Of a DNA stretch of 64,000 nt, positions 10,540 through 19,950 are shown in pieces. The stretch is from contig NZ_FPJG01000006.1 of the NCBI RefSeq assembly GCF_900119165.1, positions 1,798,001 through 1,862,000 on the forward strand, in the 5' to 3' direction. Within the stretch, counting starts at the first letter, position 1. Each line of letters begins with the position of its first letter. This stretch comes from Amycolatopsis australiensis (GTDB lineage: Bacteria; Actinomycetota; Actinomycetes; Mycobacteriales; Pseudonocardiaceae). Made by a program: the position numbers and the translations under genes. Below the pieces are notes generated by a model. That model was given only the letters and a program-made list of their open reading frames with translations. It made no database searches and was not told the DNA's origin.

Positions 10540-11274
10540 TCAACGCGGCAACAGCCGTCCTCGGACGAACAGGCCGACGCACGTCACGGCGGCCAGGAAG
10601 CACACCAGGGCGCCGAGGGTGGCGAACACGGCCAGCCCGTCGAACGGCGCGTCGTCGCCTCGGGTGGCGAGGAAGGCCACGGCGCCCGCGGTCACCGCCA
10701 GGCACAGGCCGGCGAGCGCGAGCAGCAGGCCGCCTCGCTCGCGCTGCCACTCGTCCCCGGTCCGGCGCTCGGCGGCCGGGCACCGGGCGAGCACGACCCG
10801 GCCGAGCCCGGCGTGGTCTCGGGTCAGGCCGTCGAACCGCACCCGGCCGCCACCCTCGAACCGCAGCTCGGCGCGGTAGCCCGAGCCCAGCTGCCGCGAC
10901 AGGCCGGTTTCGATGCCGCGCGTGACGATGGTGATCCGGGTGACCTTGTCCCACGACCACCCGGAGATCTCGCGCCGGCTCGCGTGCACGAGCCCGTGCT
11001 CGCGCACCTCGAAGTATTCGGTCGAGCCGCCGCGGACCAGCGCCACGACCTGCCGGGCGCCGATGACCAGGCCGACCAGCGTGATCCCGAGGACCACGCC
11101 GACGAGCCTGGCGTGGGCGCGGGAACCGTCGGAGCCGCCGGACAGTGCCCACCAGCCGAGCGCGCCGGTCAGGGCCGCGATCGTCAGCGACCAGGCCGCG
11201 TTGGGGACGCGCCGGGCGTTGTCGACGCGGTGGGTGGTGAGCACGGGTCCGAGATCGGCGAACGCATCGGTCAT
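10540..11274 (-). CDS. Membrane protein with a central PH-like soluble domain, unknown function
   Basis: 244 aa. Two hydrophobic helices near the N-terminus (about 28-46 and 57-79), a beta-rich soluble middle (about 85-165: STEYFEVREHGLVHASRR... resembling bacterial PH-like domains), then two C-terminal helices (about 183-203 and 214-236). The arrangement resembles DUF6585 or bPH-type membrane proteins, but I cannot assign a family with confidence. Encoded on the same strand as XPB, 94 nt downstream of it. Confidence 0.7.
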   Translation of the reverse strand: MTDAFADLGPVLTTHRVDNARRVPNAAWSLTIAALTGALGWWALSGGSDGSRAHARLVGVVLGITLVGLVIGARQVVALVRGGSTEYFEVREHGLVHASRREISGWSWDKVTRITIVTRGIETGLSRQLGSGYRAELRFEGGGRVRFDGLTRDHAGLGRVVLARCPAAERRTGDEWQRERGGLLLALAGLCLAVTAGAVAFLATRGDDAPFDGLAVFATLGALVCFLAAVTCVGLFVRGRLLPR

Positions 11275-11368
11275 GCGGCGAGCAAATCACCGCCGACGCC
11301 GTGGGACAGCGGCAAAAACGCCGCCGTGACGGCGACATCAGAGCTCGCGCGCTCTTCGCGGGAACCGG

Positions 11369-13015
11369 CTAGAGCGGCCGGAGCAGGTCGTCCGCGTCGA
11401 CGATGTGGTACGCGTACCCCTGCTCGGCCAGGAACCGCTGCCGGTGCGCCGCGTACTCCGTGTCGACCGTGTCCCGCGACACGATCGAGTAGAAGTGCGC
11501 CTGCCGTCCGTCGCCCTTGGGACGCAGGAGCCGCCCGAGGCGCTGGGCCTCCTCCTGCCGCGAGCCGAACGTGCCCGAGATCTGGATCGCCACCGACGCC
11601 TCGGGCAGGTCGATCGAGAAGTTCGCCACCTTGGACACCACGAGCGTCCGGATTTCGCCGCGGCGGAAGCGGTCGAACAGCTCCTCGCGCTCCTTGTTGC
11701 GCGTCGCGCCCTGGATCACCGGCGCGTCCAGTTCGTCGCCCAGCATCTCCAGCTGGTCGAGGTACGCGCCGATCACCAGCGTCGGCTCGCCCGCGTGACG
11801 CTCCACAATGGACTTGATCACGGGGGTCTTCGTCTGCGCCGTCGCCGCCAGCTTGTACCGCTCGTCCGCCTCGGCCGTCGCGTACTCGAGCCGTTCCGCG
11901 TCGGTCAGCGTCACGCGGACCTCGGTGCACTGCGCCGGCGCGATCCAGCCCTGCGCCTCGATGTCGCGCCACGGCACGTCGTAGCGCTTCGGCCCGATCA
12001 GGGAGAAGACGTCGCCCTCCCGTCCGTCCTCGCGCACCAGCGTGGCGGTGAGCCCCAGCCGCCGCCGCGACTGCAGGTCCGCCGTCATCCGGAACACCGG
12101 CGCGGGCAGCAGGTGCACCTCGTCGTAGACGACCAGGCCCCAGTCGCGCGAGTCGAACAGCTCCAGGTGCTTGTACTCGCCCTTGGTCTTGCGCGTGATC
12201 ACCTGGTAGGTCGCGATGGTGACCGGCCGGATCTCCTTCTTCTCCCCGGAGTACTCGCCGATCTCCTCCTCGGTCAGCGACGTCCGCGCCACCAGCTCGC
12301 GCTTCCACTGCCGCCCGGCGACCGTGTTCGTCACCAGGATCAGTGTCGTCGCCGCCGCCTTGGCCATCGCCGCCGCGCCGACCATCGTCTTGCCCGCGCC
12401 GCACGGCAGCACGACGACGCCGGAGCCACCCGCCCAGAACGCCTCCGCGGCCTGCCGCTGGTAGTCGCGCAGCTGCCAGTCCGTCTCATCCAGCGCGATC
12501 GGGTGCGCCTCGCCGTCGACGTAGCCGGCGAGGTCTTCGGCGGGCCAGCCGACCTTCAGCAGCGCCTGCTTGAGCCGTCCGCGTTCCGACGGGTGCACGA
12601 CGACGGTGTCCTCGTCGATCCGCGCGCCGAGCATCGGGCTGATCTTCTTGTTCCGGACGACCTCGGCCAGCACCGCGCGGTCGGTGGTCGACATCACCAG
12701 CCCGTGCGCCGGGTGGTTGGCGATCTGCAGCCGCCCGAACCGGCCCATCACGTCGACGACGTCGATCAGCAGCGGCTGCGGCACCGGGAAGCGCGAGTAC
12801 GTCGTCAGCGCGTCGACGACCTGCTCGGCGTCGTGGCCCGCGGCGCGCGCGTTCCACAAGGCCAGCGGCGTGATCCGGTAGGTGTGCACGTGCTCCGGCG
12901 CCCGTTCGAGCTCGGCGAACGGCGCGATGGCGATCCGCGCGTCGTCGGCCTGGGGGTGGTCGACCTCCAGGAGCACGGTCTTGTCGGACTGGACGATCAG
13001 CGGGCCATCGGTCAC
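11369..13015 (-). CDS. DNA repair helicase XPB/Ercc3 (archaeal-type, superfamily 2)
   Basis: 548 aa, matching the length of mycobacterial XPB (Rv0861c). An N-terminal damage-recognition region precedes Walker A PCGAGKT near residue 205, the DEVH box (YDEVHLLP) near 297, SF2 motif III GLTATLVRED with an RED motif, and motif VI QRLGRLLRPKG. ATP-dependent 3'-5' DNA helicase. The start is a GTG giving the family-typical TDGPLIVQSDKT; a TATAAC box ends 7 nt upstream, so the mRNA is probably leaderless. In mycobacteria the next gene is the XPB-N-domain protein; here that homologue is at 35.6 kb. Confidence 0.95.
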   Translation of the reverse strand: MTDGPLIVQSDKTVLLEVDHPQADDARIAIAPFAELERAPEHVHTYRITPLALWNARAAGHDAEQVVDALTTYSRFPVPQPLLIDVVDVMGRFGRLQIANHPAHGLVMSTTDRAVLAEVVRNKKISPMLGARIDEDTVVVHPSERGRLKQALLKVGWPAEDLAGYVDGEAHPIALDETDWQLRDYQRQAAEAFWAGGSGVVVLPCGAGKTMVGAAAMAKAAATTLILVTNTVAGRQWKRELVARTSLTEEEIGEYSGEKKEIRPVTIATYQVITRKTKGEYKHLELFDSRDWGLVVYDEVHLLPAPVFRMTADLQSRRRLGLTATLVREDGREGDVFSLIGPKRYDVPWRDIEAQGWIAPAQCTEVRVTLTDAERLEYATAEADERYKLAATAQTKTPVIKSIVERHAGEPTLVIGAYLDQLEMLGDELDAPVIQGATRNKEREELFDRFRRGEIRTLVVSKVANFSIDLPEASVAIQISGTFGSRQEEAQRLGRLLRPKGDGRQAHFYSIVSRDTVDTEYAAHRQRFLAEQGYAYHIVDADDLLRPL

Positions 13016-13087
13016 AACTACTGTTATACGTGGCTCGCTCCGGTCCGCCGGTGGGACGGGGTGCCGAGGGGACCACTGGAGGGCACG

Positions 13088-13723
13088 TTGAGCACACCAC
13101 CGACCGACGACAACCCGTTCCGGACCCCGGACTACGCGACGGCCCCCGCGCCGATGCCGCCCCCGGCGATGGCCCCGGCACCGGGCTACCGGCCGATCCC
13201 GCACTGGTTCACGACGAAGGTCCGGATCACCCTCGCCGCCTGCGTCGTGCTGGCGCTGGGCCTCGGCGCGCTCGGCGCGCTGGGCATCGCCCGGCTCGGC
13301 CGCAGCGGCACGCCGTCCTCCGGCGACTGCCTGTACCTGACGCGCGAATCCGGCGGCAAGCTCGCCTACCACCGGGTCTCCTGCGGTTCGGGCAACGCGA
13401 CCTACAAGGTCGACGACAGCCACCGCGGGACGTCCCGGTGCGCTTCCGGCGACTACGTGCGGTTCCAGATCTCCGGCAGCGGCTCCGGCGCGCAGACGCT
13501 CTGCCTGGCCCTCAACGTCAGCACCGGCGACTGCTTGCGTGACGTCGACGACCAGGCCACGGTGGCCAAGGTCGCCTGCACCGACCCGGCGGCGAAGGAA
13601 CGCGCGGAGGTCATCGCCGGCTACCGCGGCGAAGACTCCTGCGCGGACGCCGACCACGTGCTGAGCTACCCCGGACCGCCGCGGCGGACGGTGTGCCTCG
13701 CGCCGCCGGGCGAGAACATCTAG
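13088..13723 (+). CDS. Membrane-anchored exported protein, unknown function (TTG start)
   Basis: 211 aa. Starts at TTG with GGAGGG 5 nt upstream; no ATG or GTG fits this site. Pro-rich cytoplasmic arm (1-45), one membrane helix (about 45-68), then an exported domain with several Cys, plausibly disulfide-bonded. The pattern of a Pro-rich arm plus a Cys-containing outer domain resembles LppU/SCO3897-like or septum-associated actinobacterial proteins, but I cannot assign it. Divergent from XPB. Its stop overlaps the stop of the broken monooxygenase by 4 nt, tail to tail. Confidence 0.75.
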   Translation: MSTPPTDDNPFRTPDYATAPAPMPPPAMAPAPGYRPIPHWFTTKVRITLAACVVLALGLGALGALGIARLGRSGTPSSGDCLYLTRESGGKLAYHRVSCGSGNATYKVDDSHRGTSRCASGDYVRFQISGSGSGAQTLCLALNVSTGDCLRDVDDQATVAKVACTDPAAKERAEVIAGYRGEDSCADADHVLSYPGPPRRTVCLAPPGENI

Positions 13724-14947
13724 CCGAACCACCGCGCCAGGTCCGCGGGGCCGGCGGCGTACCCGTCCGGCCGGACCAGCAGCAGCCGGCCGCGGTACTC
13801 CGCGTCCGCGGTGGCCGCGCGCACGACGTCGACCTGCCCGGTGAAGCCGCCGGGCAGCGGGTGGTCGCGAGGTCGAGCAGCAGCCCGCGGCCGCCGTGCA
13901 GCAGCGTCGAAAGCCGGGTGGGGCCGTCCGCCGTCGTCAGGTCGAGGTCCGGGACGCGCCGCGCGCCCGGGTACTCCAACGCGAGCCCGGACAGCAGGCC
14001 GCTGAAGTAGCGGTTGCCGTCCGCGGTCCGCATCAGGTCGATGACGATCTCGCGCAGCGCCTCGACGTTCTCGCCGCGGCCCGGCGCCGTGAACACGCGC
14101 TGGGCCGCCGTGTGCCGCAGGACCCGCTCGGCGGCCGGGTGGCGCTCGTCGTGGTAGCTGTCGAGCAGGCCGCCGGGCGCGGTGCCGCGGACCGTCGCCG
14201 CGAGCTTCCAGCCGAGGTTCATCGCGTCCTGGACGCCCAGATTGCGCCCTTGGCCGCCGAGCGGAGGGTGGATGTGCGCGGCGTCACCGGCGAACAGGAC
14301 CCGCCCGTGCCGGTAGCGCTCCAGCTGCCGCGTCGCGTCGTTGAACCGCGAAGCGCCGTACACCTCTCCCAAACGCGTTTCGGGGCCGTACAGGGCTGTC
14401 AGCGCTTCGGACACTTCGCTGTCCGACACCGGTGCGTCGCGGCCCGGCTGCGTCGTCGTGGAGCCGAACACGAAGCGGTGGGCGCCGTCGCCGAGTGGCG
14501 TGAGCATCGACCAGTCGCCGTTCGCCTGCCGAGCCAGCGCGCCCGGAGCCCGTCGACCGTGACGCCGTCCGCGCCGGCTTCGGCCGCACGCACCTCGTGG
14601 CCGCGCCGCAGCACCGCGCCGTGCTTGACCGCGTGATCCGCGAGCAGCGCCTCGACGTCGTCCTGCGTGCGGTTGCGGACGCGGGGGTGCCGGGTCCGCC
14701 AGACGCTGGGGTCCAGGGCGACCGGCAGGCCGGCGAAGTGCCCGCTCGGGCCGTCCAGCTCCACGTCCGCGGGTTTCAGGCCGCGCAGGTCGAGCAGCTC
14801 CGCGGTGCGCGGCTGGAGGCCGACGGGCCGGGGCAGGCCCGGGCCGTCCCGGCGGTTGAGCACCGTCACTTCGACCCCGGCCACGGCGAGTTCGCCGGCG
14901 AGCAGCAGCCCGGTGGGCCCGGCTCCGGCGATCAGGACGTCGGTCAT
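13720..14947 (-). pseudogene. Broken FAD-dependent aromatic monooxygenase (internal deletion and two frame changes)
   Basis: Residues 1-136 form a normal N-terminus of a PHBH-type hydroxylase (MTDVLIAGAGPTGLLLAGEL Rossmann motif, ending DGVTVDGLRARWL). The frame then changes near 14535 into LARQANGDWSMLTPLGDG and runs on through RVLFAGDAAHIHPP (second FAD motif). The usual segment between these, including GADG..S, is missing, roughly 40-60 residues by comparison with the family. Near 13866 a one-base loss shifts the frame again; restoring it gives DHPLPGGFTGQVDVV and a normal C-terminus stopping at 13720. The active enzyme cannot be made. The single-base change could be a read error, but the missing block could not. 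Confidence 0.85.
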
Positions 14948-14960
14948 CGCACTCCTGAAG

Positions 14961-14994
14961 TAGACTGAGTGCGAAACTAGACCAAGTGCAAATT
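14961..14994 (-). promoter_or_regulatory. Direct repeat in the monooxygenase promoter
   Basis: Two 17-bp copies in direct succession, TAGACTGAGTGCGAAAC and TAGACCAAGTGCAAATT, 13 nt upstream of the monooxygenase ATG. An A/T-rich island in a GC-rich background. Likely a promoter with a repressor site left from when the gene was active; no regulator gene adjoins it. Confidence 0.45.
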
Positions 14995-15003
14995 TGCGGC
15001 CGG

Positions 15004-15969
15004 CTAATTACCGGCCCGGTCGGGGAGCAGCGCCTGGACGTCGAGACGCGTCCCGAGTAGCCCGGAGTTGTGCATGAGGTCGGCGACGCGCTGCAGGCGG
15101 ATGCCGTTGAGCGACGCGGGGTACGAGCCGAGCGAGATCAGCGCGGCCGTCGTCGTGTCGATGTCCGAGAACTTCGGCAGCGCGTCGCGGACGACCGCCG
15201 GATCGGTGGCGCTCTGCTGCGCCGCGCCGAGCGCCGTGCGGAACGCGGCGAGCGTGCGCGGGTTGGCCTGGGCGAACAGCTTGGCCGACGCGTACGCCGA
15301 CAGCGGGAAGTCGAGCGTCGCGCCGCGGGCGCCGTCGGCGAGGATGTGGGCGCCGAGGTCCTTTTCAGCGCGGGTGATGTACGGCTCGACCATCAGCGCC
15401 GCGTCCGCGTCGCCCGCCTGCAGCGCCTCCGGCATGCGGTCGAAGGCGACCTGCTTGAACTTGATCTTCGTGACGTCGACGCCCGCGGTGCCGAGCACCG
15501 AGCGCGCGGCCAGCGCGCCGACGTCGTCGAGCATGTTCACCGCGATCTCGGGCGACTTCTTCGCCGTCGGCACGGTGTAGTCGGAACCGGGCAGGGTGAC
15601 CAGCGCCATCGTGTCGGGGCCGGACGTGTACGCCTCGCCCTGCAGCTGCAGGGCCGTCCCGCCGGCCGCGGCGCGGAAGATCGCGATGTCGGAACCGAAG
15701 GTGACGTCGAGGTCACCCGCGGCCACCTTGGCCAGCCCGTCGCCGGTGCCGAGCTCGACGAGCTGCACGTTCAGCCCGGCGGCGCCGAACTTCCCGGCGG
15801 CGACGGCGATCCGCAGCGGGGCCGTGTCGATGGCGTTGCCGACGCCGACACGGAGGGTGGTCCGTTCCAGCGGCGGTGGCGGGCTCGGTGAACCGGACGC
15901 GAACACGCTGCAGCCCGCGGTCGCCAGCAGCGCCGCTACCAGCGGAATCGTCAGTCCGCGTCTGATCAT
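15004..15969 (-). CDS. Solute-binding lipoprotein, NrtA/SsuA/TauA type, without its own permease
   Basis: 321 aa. Signal peptide with lipobox ATAGC (Cys about 20), then a periplasmic-binding fold of the aliphatic sulfonate/nitrate/taurine class. The C-terminal third closely parallels the second binding protein at 27.2 kb (shared ANP[RK]TLAAF and RLQRV.DL segments), so the two are paralogues. No permease or ATPase is adjacent; it lies divergent from a NIT-domain sensor kinase. It may feed another importer or present a ligand to that kinase. Ligand unknown. Confidence 0.85.
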   Translation of the reverse strand: MIRRGLTIPLVAALLATAGCSVFASGSPSPPPPLERTTLRVGVGNAIDTAPLRIAVAAGKFGAAGLNVQLVELGTGDGLAKVAAGDLDVTFGSDIAIFRAAAGGTALQLQGEAYTSGPDTMALVTLPGSDYTVPTAKKSPEIAVNMLDDVGALAARSVLGTAGVDVTKIKFKQVAFDRMPEALQAGDADAALMVEPYITRAEKDLGAHILADGARGATLDFPLSAYASAKLFAQANPRTLAAFRTALGAAQQSATDPAVVRDALPKFSDIDTTTAALISLGSYPASLNGIRLQRVADLMHNSGLLGTRLDVQALLPDRAGN

Positions 15970-15986
15970 GAACCTTCACCTACCGC

Positions 15987-16035
15987 GAGAATCTGGTTCT
16001 CGTGCTGGATCGTATGGTCCGGGACCCATACGATC
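15987..16035. promoter_or_regulatory. Inverted repeats in the divergent promoter between binding protein and sensor kinase
   Basis: GAGAA-5 nt-TTCTC at 15987-16001 and GATCGTATGG-8 nt-CCATACGATC at 16008-16035 (perfect 10-bp arms) lie between the two divergent starts. Position and symmetry suggest a dimeric regulator binding site controlling one or both genes. Confidence 0.5.
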
Positions 16036-16154
16036 GCGGGCAGGGCCGGATCGTGCCAGCGCGGCTTTCGGATCTCCATCGGGCGGGCTACCGTTCAGTA
16101 GGTTCGAGTTTGTCAGATCCGCGGGTTCCCGCCCGCGGTGGAAAAGGAAACCAG

Positions 16155-18842
16155 GTGACCCGTCGCGACAAGCGTCCCCGCAAGGGCGGCGACGCGGCGG
16201 ATCCACGTGCGGCCGGTGGCCGGTGGCGCCTGCGGAACTGGCGTCTCGGCACGAAGCTCTTCGCCGTCCTCCTCATCCCCGCGCTCGCCGTGATCGCGCT
16301 CGTCGGCCTGCGGATCAGCTCGGATCTGCGCGAGGCGCAGCAGCTCGCCGAGTTCGCCACCCGCGGCCGCGTCGACAGCACGGTCGCCGAAGCGATCCAC
16401 GAGCTGCAGCGCGAGCGTGACCTCACAGTCCGCTTCGTCGCCCAGAACCGCCAAGGCGACACCGCCGACCTGACCACCCAGCGCAAACGCGTCGACCAGG
16501 CCATCGGGACGTTCGAACGGACGCTCGCCGACAGCAAGCCCCGGCTCGACACCAAGGCCGCGGAAAGCCTGCAGCAGACCGACGACCGGCTGCGCGTGCT
16601 CGGTGGCCTCCGGTTCTCCGCCGAGCATTCGGCGTTCCCCGCCGACGCCGTCCTGCGCTCCTACAGCGAGCTGATCTCCGGCCTGCTCGACATCAGCGAC
16701 TCGGCCGCCGCCGACGTCTCGGACCCGGAGCTGGCGCGGATGCGCCTGGCGGGCAACGCGCTGGCCAGGGTCAAGGACCAGATGTCGGTCAAGCGCGCGG
16801 TGCTGGCCGAGGCGCTCGCCGCGGGCGGCCTCGACCGCGACCGCACGCGCGCGCTGCTCGGTGCCGAAGCCGAGCTGGCCGCCGCGCGCAACGACTACCG
16901 CACGTTCGCCACCCCCGAGCAGCAGCGGATGTTCGACGACACGGTGATCGGGCTGGTCGTCGACATCGGCAACAACATGGTCGAGTCCGCGCTCACCCGC
17001 ACCGAGAACGGCCAGAACCTGTCGGGCCTCGACCCGAACCAGTGGGACGTCTCGGCGACGCACACGGTGAACCTCGCCCACCAGGTGCAGCAGGCCCTGC
17101 TGGTCCAGTTGCAGGAACGCACGGACGCGCTGGCGGCACAGGCCCGCACGGCCGCCATCTGGGACGGCGGGGTCGTGCTCGGCGTCCTGCTCGTCGCCGG
17201 CGTGCTCTCGGTCGTGATCGCGCGGTCCCTGTTGCGCCCCTTGCGGATCCTGCGCCGGACCGCGCTCGAGGTGGCCGAGCACCGGCTGCCCGCGGCCGTG
17301 CAGAACCTGCTCACCGATCCCGAGCCCGCGCCGGAGAACCTGCGCAACCGGCTCGCCGTCGCGCCCGTGCCGGTGTTCACGCGCGAGGAAGTCGGCCAGG
17401 TGGCGCGCGCGTTCGACGCGGTGCACGGCGAAGCGGTCCGGCTGGCCGGCGAGCAGGCGATGCTGCGCGAGAACGTCAACGCGATGTTCGTCAACCTTTC
17501 CCAGCGCAGCCAGGACCTCGTCGAGCGGCAGCTGTCGGTGCTCGACCGGATGGAAGCCGACGAGCAGGACCCGGACACCCTCGCCGGGCTGTTCGAACTC
17601 GACCACCTCGCGACGCGGATGCGGCGCAACAGCGAAAACCTGCTCGTGCTGTCGGGCCACGACTCGGCGCGGGAGGACGCGGGCGCGGTCTCGGCCGACG
17701 AGATCATCGGTGCCGCGCTCTCCGAGGTCGAGCACTACCAGCGGGTCGAGCTGGGGCCGGCGCCGCAGGTCGCGGTGCGCGGGGAAGCCGTCAACGACCT
17801 CGTGCACGTCATCTCGGAGCTGCTGGAGAACGCGACGCGCTACTCCGGCGACGAGCCGGTCACCGTGGCGAGCGCCGAAACCCACGACGGCGACTGGCAG
17901 ATCGAGATCATCGACCGCGGCGCCGGCATGCCGCAGGCCGAGATCGACCGGACCAACGCCCGGCTCGCGCACCCGCCGGACGTCGACGTCGAGGTCTCGC
18001 GGCGGATGGGCCTGTTCGTCGTCGCGACGCTGGCCACGCGCCACCGCATCGACGTCAGCCTGAGCGCGGGCCGCGACGGCGGCCTGGTGGCCACCGTGCT
18101 CGTGCCGGCCGCGCTGATCGTCGAACTGCCGCCGATGCCCGCGCCGCCGCCCGCCGAGCCGCCCGCGGCGCCCGAGCCGGAGCTGCTGGCGCCGCTGGCC
18201 CCGCTCACGCCGCCGGAACCCGAGCCGGAACCGGAGGAGCTGACCCCGCCGTCGATCGAGGCGGGCCCGCCGCGCCGGGCGCCGGTGGTGGCGCGCGAGC
18301 AGGCCCCGGCGTGGCCGTCCGCCGACGACGAGTCCCACCACCTCGACCTCGACGCGCCGACCGAGCAGATGCCCGCCTACCGCGACGTCCTGTCGCGCTG
18401 GTTCGACGCGGCCGCCGCGCCCGAACCGCCGCGCAAGCCCGTGGCCCCGCAGCCGGTCGCCGAAGAGCGGCTCCCGCCCGCACCCCAGCCGCGGCACGCG
18501 CTGGCCGCGTCCCCGCCGCCTTCCCGGGAAGCGGCCGTCGCGGCCGAGCCGAACCCGGACGACGAGGACACCGATCCGCAGTTCCCGCCCGTCTCGCCGC
18601 CGCCCGCGATCGAGCCCGACTACCAGTGGCCGACCCCCGCCCAGCTGGAGCAGGAAGACGGCGCCGAGGACACCTGGCCCTTCCTGCAACCACTGGATTC
18701 GGCGACCGGCCCCGCCGCGGTGCCGGAGCAGCGGCCGATACTCTCTCTTTCCCCGGAAGCGGTGCGCGAGCGGATGACGAGCCTTCAAGGCGGCTTCCGG
18801 CGAGGGCGGCACGCGAGGGGAGACGACACCCGGAACCAGTGA
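16155..18842 (+). CDS. NIT-domain sensor histidine kinase, orphan CvnA-type
   Basis: 895 aa from a GTG with AGGAAA upstream; the frame is open further upstream but lacks a ribosome site. Membrane helix about 34-52, extracytoplasmic nitrate/nitrite-sensing-like (NIT) domain, second helix about 338-358, HAMP, a dimerisation segment with ELDHLATR, and an HATPase domain (N-box NDLVHVISELLENATRYSG near 546, G-box DRGAGMP near 584). A 230-residue Pro/Ala/Glu-rich tail ends like the tail of the conservon CvnA at 29-32 kb (both have an LSRWF segment and a basic terminal motif). No cvnB, C or D follows; cutC begins 12 nt later and may share the transcript. Confidence 0.88.
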   Translation: MTRRDKRPRKGGDAADPRAAGGRWRLRNWRLGTKLFAVLLIPALAVIALVGLRISSDLREAQQLAEFATRGRVDSTVAEAIHELQRERDLTVRFVAQNRQGDTADLTTQRKRVDQAIGTFERTLADSKPRLDTKAAESLQQTDDRLRVLGGLRFSAEHSAFPADAVLRSYSELISGLLDISDSAAADVSDPELARMRLAGNALARVKDQMSVKRAVLAEALAAGGLDRDRTRALLGAEAELAAARNDYRTFATPEQQRMFDDTVIGLVVDIGNNMVESALTRTENGQNLSGLDPNQWDVSATHTVNLAHQVQQALLVQLQERTDALAAQARTAAIWDGGVVLGVLLVAGVLSVVIARSLLRPLRILRRTALEVAEHRLPAAVQNLLTDPEPAPENLRNRLAVAPVPVFTREEVGQVARAFDAVHGEAVRLAGEQAMLRENVNAMFVNLSQRSQDLVERQLSVLDRMEADEQDPDTLAGLFELDHLATRMRRNSENLLVLSGHDSAREDAGAVSADEIIGAALSEVEHYQRVELGPAPQVAVRGEAVNDLVHVISELLENATRYSGDEPVTVASAETHDGDWQIEIIDRGAGMPQAEIDRTNARLAHPPDVDVEVSRRMGLFVVATLATRHRIDVSLSAGRDGGLVATVLVPAALIVELPPMPAPPPAEPPAAPEPELLAPLAPLTPPEPEPEPEELTPPSIEAGPPRRAPVVAREQAPAWPSADDESHHLDLDAPTEQMPAYRDVLSRWFDAAAAPEPPRKPVAPQPVAEERLPPAPQPRHALAASPPPSREAAVAAEPNPDDEDTDPQFPPVSPPPAIEPDYQWPTPAQLEQEDGAEDTWPFLQPLDSATGPAAVPEQRPILSLSPEAVRERMTSLQGGFRRGRHARGDDTRNQ

Positions 18843-18854
18843 ACGGATTGAGGC

Positions 18855-19532
18855 ATGAGCTCGAAGACGCCCCTGCTGGAAGTGATCGCGCTGGACGCGG
18901 CGGACGCCGAAGGCGCGCAGGCGGGCGGGGCCGACCGCCTCGAACTGGTGACGGACATGGCGCAGGACGGCCTGACGCCGTCGGTGCGGACCCTGCGTGA
19001 CGTGCTTTCGGCGACCGACCTCCCGGTGCGGGTCATGCTGCGCGACAACGGTTCCTTCGCCGTCGGCGACCTCGAAGGGCTGCGTGCGGACACCGCCCGG
19101 CTGATCGACGCGGGCGCGCGCGAGTTCGTCTTCGGCTTCCTCGACATCGACAGCGAGATCGACCTGGACGCGTGCGAAGCGCTGATCAAGGAGATCGACG
19201 GCCTGCCGTGGACGTTCCACCGCGCCATCGACCGCACCCGGGATCCGCTGCGCGCCTACGACCAGCTGGCCGCGCTCGGGTGTGACACCGTGCTCGCGGC
19301 CGGACACCCGGACGGCGTAGCGAGTGGGCTCTCGGTGCTGCAGCGGCTCGCGCGGCGCGAGCAGGGGCCGGAGCTGCTCGTCGGCGGTGGCCTGCGTGCG
19401 CAGCAGGTGCACCTCTTGCGCGCGGGCGGGGTGCGGGGGTTCCATGTCGGCGGGGCGGTCCGGCCCGGTGGCTGGCAGACGCCGGTGTCCGCGGAATCGG
19501 TGCGCACCTGGGTTGATCTCGTGAAATCTTGA
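18855..19532 (+). CDS. cutC: CutC family protein (copper homeostasis / TIM-barrel)
   Basis: 225 aa. Matches CutC: LEVIALDAADAEGAQAGGADRLE at the N-terminus is written here only as its core, AGGADRLEL, followed by PVRVMLRD, FVFGFLD, TFHRAID and GGGLR strands typical of the family TIM barrel. CutC proteins are named for copper tolerance, but their biochemical role is disputed. Only 12 nt separate it from the sensor kinase stop, so the two probably form an operon. Normal length for the short actinobacterial form. Confidence 0.88.
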   Translation: MSSKTPLLEVIALDAADAEGAQAGGADRLELVTDMAQDGLTPSVRTLRDVLSATDLPVRVMLRDNGSFAVGDLEGLRADTARLIDAGAREFVFGFLDIDSEIDLDACEALIKEIDGLPWTFHRAIDRTRDPLRAYDQLAALGCDTVLAAGHPDGVASGLSVLQRLARREQGPELLVGGGLRAQQVHLLRAGGVRGFHVGGAVRPGGWQTPVSAESVRTWVDLVKS

Positions 19533-19950
19533 TCGAATTCCGGAATCCCGCGTTCCCGTGGCGCACGGAAACGGTTTTCGTCGACGGTCCGGCGATTCGC
19601 TCGATCATGCTTCCGCGTACCGGATTTGCATTCGCCGCGTGCAGCGCCGGCAAGCGGGTCGAGCGTGCGGATGCACGCGCAATTCCGGGCTTTGACCTGG
19701 TTGGTGGCTGATTTCTGGCGGATCGGCTGACTACCGTGGAGTCGCATTTCGCGATCTGGAGGACCTTCGAAGAATCGAGCTGCGGAGCGGGAGGCGGCGC
19801 CGTGGGCGCGCGTATTCAGTTCGAGAACTCGTCGCGTGGGCAACGGGAAACCAGGATGCCGACGACCCGGTGGATTTCTGTCGCGTGGGAGCGGCTGATT
19901 CCCCGCGGATATCGGCCCGGCCCGTCCGCAACGAGCCGGAAGGCCGAATC
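19533..19950. other. Gene-poor stretch between cutC and a small ORF
   Basis: No convincing gene. An open frame from a GTG at 19736 (72 codons) ends in a GTGA overlap with the next small ORF, but its composition (Arg/Ser/Gly-rich, no recognisable motif) is weak. The base composition is more A/T-rich than the genes on both sides, as expected of a promoter region. Confidence 0.4.

Noticed and set aside
14535..14540. Programmed frameshift in the monooxygenase
   Set aside because: Roughly 40-60 conserved residues including a cofactor motif are absent at the junction, so recoding cannot restore an enzyme.
16113..19445. 1110-codon minus-strand ORF opposite the sensor kinase and cutC
   Set aside because: Shadow frame of two recognised genes, with no family motif of its own.
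19529..19711. 60-codon ORF after cutC
   Set aside because: TTG start overlapping the cutC end, no motif, weak codon bias.
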